Both the position numbers and the translations under genes were made by a program. A stretch of 64,000 nucleotides of DNA, taken from positions 1 through 64,000 of the forward strand of contig BGZK01001592.1 in assembly GCA_005406025.1 (NCBI GenBank). The letters are read 5' to 3'. Origin of the DNA: Eumeta japonica (Eukaryota; Arthropoda; Insecta; Lepidoptera; Psychidae). Below, piece after piece: positions 58,970 through 64,000 of this stretch (the first letter of the stretch is position 1; every line of letters starts with the position of its first letter). Below the pieces are notes generated by a model, which was not told where the DNA came from, ran no database searches, and worked only from the letters and a program-made list of their open reading frames with translations.

Positions 58970-59420
58970 CCCTTTTTAGGGTTCAGAGCCAAAATGTCAA
59001 AAACGAAACCTTTTTAGTTTCGTCATGTCCGTCCGTTCATATGCACAGGCATTTTAAAAAAACTACAAGATGTATATTAATGAAATTCGGAGTATAGGTG
59101 TCTTGTATAAGATGTTACTTAGTTTGGTAGTTAAATAAAAAAAAATATTTCTAGGGAGGCACTCCATACAAGTAACAGAAGCTGAAAAAAATTTTTTTCA
59201 TCAAAAATCAACGTATAGCACATATCTTGGCAGTTCTTTTAAAAATATTTTTATGTTTCTAAGCATTTTTTTAACTAATTGAATCTTTTAGAAAATAATC
59301 GCTTCAGAAATAACAGAAATTGTGTCCCCCCCTCCTTTATTTTTTTAATATTCGAAAAATACGAAAAAAGTTGCAAAGCTCACGCTCAATAAGTACTTTC
59401 AATAAAAATGATTTGAATAG
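58970..59420 (-). repeat. partial copy E of the GGCCAAGAGCATGTCGG-type repeat (3' two thirds), reversed
   Basis: On the plus strand it begins CCTTTTTAGGGTTCAGAGCC, has GTTTCGTCATGTCCGTCCG, AGGGAGGCACTCCATAC and AGTAACAGAAGCTGAAAAA, and fades at AATAAGTACTTTCAAT. All are complements of landmarks in copies B and D. It is the only copy on the minus strand. Confidence 0.65.
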
Positions 59421-61862
59421 GAATTCAGTGTTTTTTTCTATTCCTTCCAAACGAAAATCCTACATATCACCCATTCATCACCGTATATATCACAATATAT
59501 TACAATGTTGTAATAAAGTATACATTATTATTCTAGACTGCATCTTTTGCCACTCTGAGTGATAATTGATTCGTTGAAATTCAACAAAGTAGGTACATAT
59601 TTAAACTTGACAAGGCCGTGCGTATCGTTGACCCAGACGCCCACAAACAGACACGTCAACATGTCATCGCCCGCAATACAATATCGTATCTTGATTTTTG
59701 TTAAGACTTTTAAAATACTTCTACCCGCAAAAGGATTTAAATCCTATGATAATTATCATATGACTTAAATTCGTGAAATAAACGGCGGACACATACATCC
59801 TTTTTTTGGCACTTCCATTTCGATGATTTTCTAACGTAATTTCGTTAAAAAGTATACATTTGACTAATCTACTCCTATCTTAATGGCATCTTCAAAATGA
59901 GCACGTGTGTGCCATCGACTTAGTACGCACAATTATTCTTCTGGTGTTATTTTCTTTTCCACAGCGAGACAGGCGACACAATCGCGATGTCTATGTCCAC
60001 ATATTTATTTATATAATTTTGCGAGCTATGTCATGTTCGCACACTCGTCACAATGAAAGCTACTTTAATATTTTTATACTAAATTTCTTATTATAATTCT
60101 AAATTAACAATTAAAGCTGTTTTTTTTCGAAAACTATAAAGAATTTAATTTGGAGTAATGGATGGAATAATAAATGGAAAATTTATTTTATTTGATAAAA
60201 GCCGAACGTTGCCCATTTATTTGTACGTTTGATCTCTTTTTATATGAATAACACTGAACAAATCCATCATATTTTGCTTACGCAATGACCAAAATGTAGG
60301 TTATGCACTTTAATGGAGTCGCGGCGAGCGTCGGAATCGCGTTGGGAATGTATCCGATCAGAACCTTAACAGACGCTGAAATCAGAACTGAGCCCGGGAC
60401 TTAAATTAGAACTTTTATTGTTTTTTTTTCAAATAGTAAAATAATAAAAAATTAGTCTCAATGTAGAATTTTTCAATTTACTGTAATTTTTCATGGAAGT
60501 AAATTCTTTTCTTAATTTCATTCTTATTATTAGCATAGTTAAAAAATTATAATGTTGTACGAGCTTCTATCGCTGTGAAATGAAACATATATATATTTGA
60601 GAATTTTTGCATTAAAATTATTTTGTATTGATTAGTTCACATTACGTTACAAAATAACGAGTTATTTTAATTTCCTTAAACTATCCTTTTTTCAGTCCTA
60701 AAATAACAAAAATGCATGAGTAATGACGACATCTTAGTTTCCGCGTTTAACGTATGATAATGGACTTGTATTTCATACATATTCGTGAATTTGCCATTGC
60801 ATTTATCGCGCCGCTATTACATGGAATTCTACCTGTTAATTTGGAACAATTAGGTTTTTCTATTTAGAGACCTTGTAGTGACTTTATGTAATGGTGCATT
60901 AGATAAACGAATAGTTTTTTTTATTCTTTAACTATTTTTTACGCACTTTGAAGTTCCGTGTTGCTAAATAAAAAATGGAATCAAAATTATTAAACACTAT
61001 TTGTTATTAAGCACATGAGAAAACATGGTATTATTAATCCGTATAGGTATTTTGTAACAATTAACAATTAAAAGTAAATGTTAAAGAGAACAAGTCGATC
61101 AACCAGTGTCCCCTCTCCAACTTTATTCAACTTTTTGGTATAGACCACATCATCAGGTAGTCAAGTATCGTTTTATTTTTAATGATTTTTATTTAATTCT
61201 CATTAAGTAGATTGGAGGTAGCTAATATTGTAATTTTGCAAAATAAACAGTTATAATTCATATGCTTATATTTTTGATTTATAATCTCTCTGAAGACCAC
61301 CCTTTAAATTATCATCCTAGTTGCATAAATCCTAAGAAATCCTCATAAGAACACTTCGTTGTTCATCTGCCTGGCAAGATTCTTTTGCTCGGGTGGTACA
61401 GAATTGAAACTAATATCGAATACTTAAGGTCCGAGGTCCGTTGGAGTCGTAAAACTCAAGCTTTTAAGTCATCGCATTAAAAAATATGGCTATTTAACTT
61501 TCGGAAATAAGTCAAAACCTATAGGATACTTCTCATTATCCTAGAGTCATGTTTGGAAAGAAGAAAGGTTTCACAGCACAAGCAAAGTTTAAATCCTAAA
61601 ATTGTGAAATTTTATGTAAATGACATTAAAAATAGTTTTTACGATCATAAATGACATTGGCAATTAGACTGTAGATGGTGGTATAAACTAATGTATTGGA
61701 GAACAGATTTTAATTCCCGCAATGAAAATTTAATATTTCGTCTAATTCAGATAAAAAAAAAAACGCAGATTCGAAAAAAAATATCTAAATTCCTGGAACC
61801 AATGTCGTCAATATTGATATCAGAAACAGGAAAAAAAAACCGTCGAGTTTTTAGATATTTAA
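59421..61862. other. AT-rich noncoding stretch
   Basis: No supported gene. A GC-richer patch near 60310-60400 (GGAGTCGCGGCGAGCGTCGG) and a repeat-like piece near 61370-61460 (AAGGTCCGAGGTCCGTTGG) are unassigned. Confidence 0.35.
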
Positions 61863-62132
61863 TTAAATTTGCACAGATCTTTTAGGGTGCGAATACCATT
61901 CGCCCTTGAACGGTGTTTTTAAACTACTCAAATAACCATCATCGACGAAACCGTGATTCACCACAGTGGCTCTCGATTCAGGTGATTTTAGCAACAAAAT
62001 AAGATTTTTAGCGCCCAATGTTTTCGGTTTATGACAACATTTTTGTGGGTCACTACATTCACAATTATGCGGAAATAGCCTATACCGTTCCAATATTAAA
62101 TACTTTATATCTGCAACATGACTCCAGTATTT
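61863..62132 (-). CDS. cysteine-rich open frame, partial; exon or retroelement fragment of unknown family
   Basis: The minus strand is open for about 90 codons with no ATG: KYWSHVADIKYLILERYRL, then HNCECSDPQKCCHKPKTLG, KNLILLLKSPESRATVV, NHGFVDDGYLS and a final EWYSHPKRSVQI before the stop. The composition and the Cys/His cluster (CECSDPQKCCH) look more protein-like than other frames here, and it lies beside the plus-strand signal-peptide exon. It lacks a start codon, so it would be an exon or a fragment of a mobile element. I cannot place it in a family. Confidence 0.3.
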   Translation of the reverse strand, partial: KYWSHVADIKYLILERYRLFPHNCECSDPQKCCHKPKTLGAKNLILLLKSPESRATVVNHGFVDDGYLSSLKTPFKGEWYSHPKRSVQI

Positions 62133-62200
62133 TTACGTATCAAAGAAATCTTGTTTCGGTAGAATTAATAGCTCATTAAATTATCCGATTCGAATTGCAG

Positions 62201-62266
62201 ATGGCGGTGAAGAGGTGTACGTACCCGGGGATGTCGTTTTTGACCTACTGGATATTTTTATTACAA
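62201..62266 (+). CDS. candidate host exon: start codon plus signal-peptide-like 22 codons
   Basis: GAATTGCAG ends at 62200, the ATG follows directly, and 22 codons later CAA is followed by GTAAGTG (donor GT at 62267). The frame is closed neatly with phase 0. The residues begin MAVKRCTYPG and end TYWIFLLQ: a basic N-terminus followed by a hydrophobic stretch, as in signal peptides of secreted or membrane proteins. G+C content is clearly above the surroundings. If real, it is the first coding exon of a gene whose 5' untranslated exon(s) lie upstream (perhaps the islands at 3640, 25940 or 40480) and whose remaining exons lie beyond the window. The gene cannot be identified from this piece. Confidence 0.45.
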
Positions 62267-62871
62267 GTAAGTGCATCTACATCCGTATATTATTTATTAC
62301 AAATGCGTAAGTTTATGAGTAAGTGTGTAAATGAGTAATGTGTGTAAATGAGCAAAATGAGTAAGTTTATTTGTGTTGTTTTCAAGCTTCAACTGGTTAT
62401 AAGATTTTAGCGAAAGACAGTTATACAATTTATCACGGAGAAATATATAGATTATTTTATTTATTTCGACTTTCTGGAAAATTGTTGTGTGTGCTTTATT
62501 ATTCTAACATTTTGTATCAAAATTAGAAAGACGGAAGTAATTACAAAGACTTCAGTACTTGTCTGTTAGAATATTTTTTACGGTCTTTATATATATACAT
62601 ATGTATTGTAAATAAATTAGGAAAAAAAATATAAAATGTATGTATAATATAATGTATCTAAATGTACGACATAATGAAGATCCTATAAAATTCTGTACAT
62701 ATTTGAAAAGAAAGAACAGGTAAAGAATAAAAAGTTGTTAAAAAAAATCCATGTTATAAGACCAAATAATAATGACTAATAAGATGATCTAGATATTTCA
62801 CGACAGTTTGTTATTATGTTCATAATAAATTAAACATCATTTTTAAATGCTTTTTCTTAAACGTTTTAATG
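62267..62871. other. noncoding stretch with a short minisatellite
   Basis: At 62307-62370 variants of TGAGTAAGTGTGTAAATGAG repeat about three and a half times, close downstream of the exon's donor site. The rest is AT-rich without features. Confidence 0.45.
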
Positions 62872-63220
62872 AACGTCTGTCACACCCAGCTTTCACCATC
62901 ATACATAAGCGTAGAGATCAGGACCCCATTGTGGATAAACAAATACACTTGTTGTAAGACACTTTTACTGCTCATAACAGCAAGCAATGCCCCAATCACT
63001 TTAGCATTTATTTTTGATGATTTTCCGAATTCACTCTACTTCAAATATCTCTATCCTGCTTACCATCATTTGTAAACAGACTACCCAATTATAGAAAATC
63101 TTTCACTTGCTCGACACTCTTACCTTCTAATATTTATCGCATTCAGTCGTGCTTTCGCCTCTTTCAAACACCATGACCTTAATCTTTCTTACATTTACTT
63201 TCATACGTCTTTTATTAACA
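62872..63220 (-). pseudogene. C-terminal reverse-transcriptase fragment of an RTE-type LINE
   Basis: On the minus strand MKVNVRKIKVMVFERGE (from 63204) is a hallmark of lepidopteran RTE polyproteins. It is followed, in shifting frames with stops, by VEQVKDFL, LGSLFTNDGKQDRDI, ALLAVMSSKSV and FIHNGVLISTLMYDGESWV. This is the region just after the RT catalytic core. At least three in-frame stops and a frameshift make it dead. Frames seen on the plus strand here are shadows. Confidence 0.7.
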
Positions 63221-63221
63221 G

Positions 63222-63711
63222 AATCATTGTAAAGTATCAGACGATAATCCGGCTTGAAGTACAGTCATGCTCTATTGAGCGCTCTAAGTTTCTTGGAAAC
63301 CTGTTTCATTTTGGTCACCTGATCGTAAAATTTAACGCATTTCGATATGCTTGCACCAAGGATCCCAATAATCATTGTGGCACTAAGGGAGTGCTTTTGA
63401 AAAGGGCAAATGGAACAAAGGGTATTTTTTTATCGGTAAAACCTCAAAGTGATGTCTTTCTGGGGTTATATTTGACAATGTTCTCTATCACATTCCTTTA
63501 AAGATGTTTCGAATTCAAACACGAGTTGGTTTAGACACTCTTCAACATAATCGCGAGAGGTATTAGTGTGGTCGGAGTATAATGCATCCGCGGTACCATC
63601 ACCCACATAGGAACGAATATTACCGATTTTCAGTAATTCATTGATATGCATAATGATTAAAGTAGGGGACATTACGCAGCCTTGAGGGATGCTGGCATTC
63701 ACGGCCCTGAA
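63222..63711 (-). pseudogene. reverse-transcriptase fragment of a CR1/Jockey-group LINE with a mutated active site
   Basis: The minus-strand frame at 63702-63466 contains SIPQGCVMSPTL (RT motif GxPQGxxLSPxL), HINELLKIGNIRSY and then VGDGTADALYSD where YADD is expected, so two catalytic-site residues are changed (A to V and the first D to G). After a stop and a frame change it goes on with IIGILGASISKCVKFYDQ, KQVSKKLRALNRA, a stop, and YFKPDYRLILYN. It then passes into the RTE fragment. The RT palm and thumb are partly present; endonuclease and 5' regions are absent. Its exact clade is not resolved. Confidence 0.75.
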
Positions 63712-64000
63712 ATCTCAGTTAGTTTATTTTTATTTCATTCTCTATAAGTCCATTTAGAAATGTTTTTAGTGTTGGTATAATAATATAATGTGATTGAATT
63801 TTTGTTGTAAGTTAATGTAACACAAAATATTGATTGATTGCACCTTAAAGTGTTGAAGACTTGCCAAAATAAACACGGGTGACCACTTACATTACATCCT
63901 TTCACTACTTCTCACAAGACAGTCTCACGATTTTTATATTATAATAGTTGATCCGGCATACATTGTTCTGCCCTTTCTTGGTGACGGCTTGGTGGCTTGC
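63712..64000. other. noncoding stretch to the window end
   Basis: AT-rich. Near 63948 GTTGATCCGGCATACATTG and TTCTGCCC resemble a piece common in lepidopteran repeats, but I cannot assign it. Confidence 0.35.

Noticed and set aside
62869..63075. 68-codon plus-strand frame
   Set aside because: It is the antisense shadow of the RTE reverse-transcriptase fragment.

Overview
The window looks like nuclear DNA from a moth or butterfly (Lepidoptera). It is strongly AT-rich, has almost no long open frames, and is packed with repeat types I recognise as common in lepidopteran genomes. These include short Helitron-like elements ending in CTAG after a GCGAAGC mini-hairpin, tRNA-derived SINEs, the repeat family that starts with GGCCAAGAGCATGTCGG, the GTTCCGTA-type repeat, and RTE and CR1/Jockey-group LINE debris. 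I cannot name the species. No bacterial-style genes, operons, rRNA or functional tRNA genes are visible.

Host coding content is minimal. The only good candidate is a 66-base exon at 62201-62266 (+). It has an acceptor, an ATG, 22 codons resembling a signal peptide, and a GTAAGT donor. Most of the window is therefore best read as long introns or intergenic DNA upstream of that exon. GC-rich islands at about 2540-2830, 3635-3840, 25940-26071 and 40210-40680 (the last in two parts) could be promoters or noncoding first exons. A dense cluster of ATCGAT sites lies at 10493-10788.

Layout. 0-11.8 kb: repeat fragments, a 115-bp hairpin, a POU-octamer palindrome, one Helitron-like copy and the ATCGAT cluster. 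11.8-13.2 kb: an inverted array of a 198-bp repeat. 13.2-21 kb: a SINE, a Helitron-like copy, degenerate repeats and a 794-bp TIR element. 21.2-24.2 kb: a pogo-like DNA transposon with a broken transposase start, then a PIF/Harbinger-like element with a TAA duplication. 26.8-37.5 kb: a large mirror-like arrangement, with AAAGTATGCGTT-type motifs and ~110-bp tandem units at both ends in opposite orientation; it also holds two tiny hAT-like elements and a hairpin cluster. 41.9-47.0 kb: a 5.1-kb transposon with CACTG termini carrying a decayed, intron-containing gene. 47.6-49.5 kb: a 1.9-kb element with ~430-bp TIRs and a remnant zinc-finger-like ORF. 49.5-62 kb: mostly unremarkable AT-rich DNA with repeat copies and a SINE. 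62.2 kb: the candidate host exon. 62.9-63.7 kb: two different LINE reverse-transcriptase fragments joined head to tail.

The genes present are mainly decayed transposon genes. The broken ones (pogo-like, CACTG-element, long-TIR element, both LINE fragments) carry in-frame stops, frameshifts or a lost catalytic residue, so I infer that none is active here. Family assignments rest on motif recognition from memory and were not tested by search.
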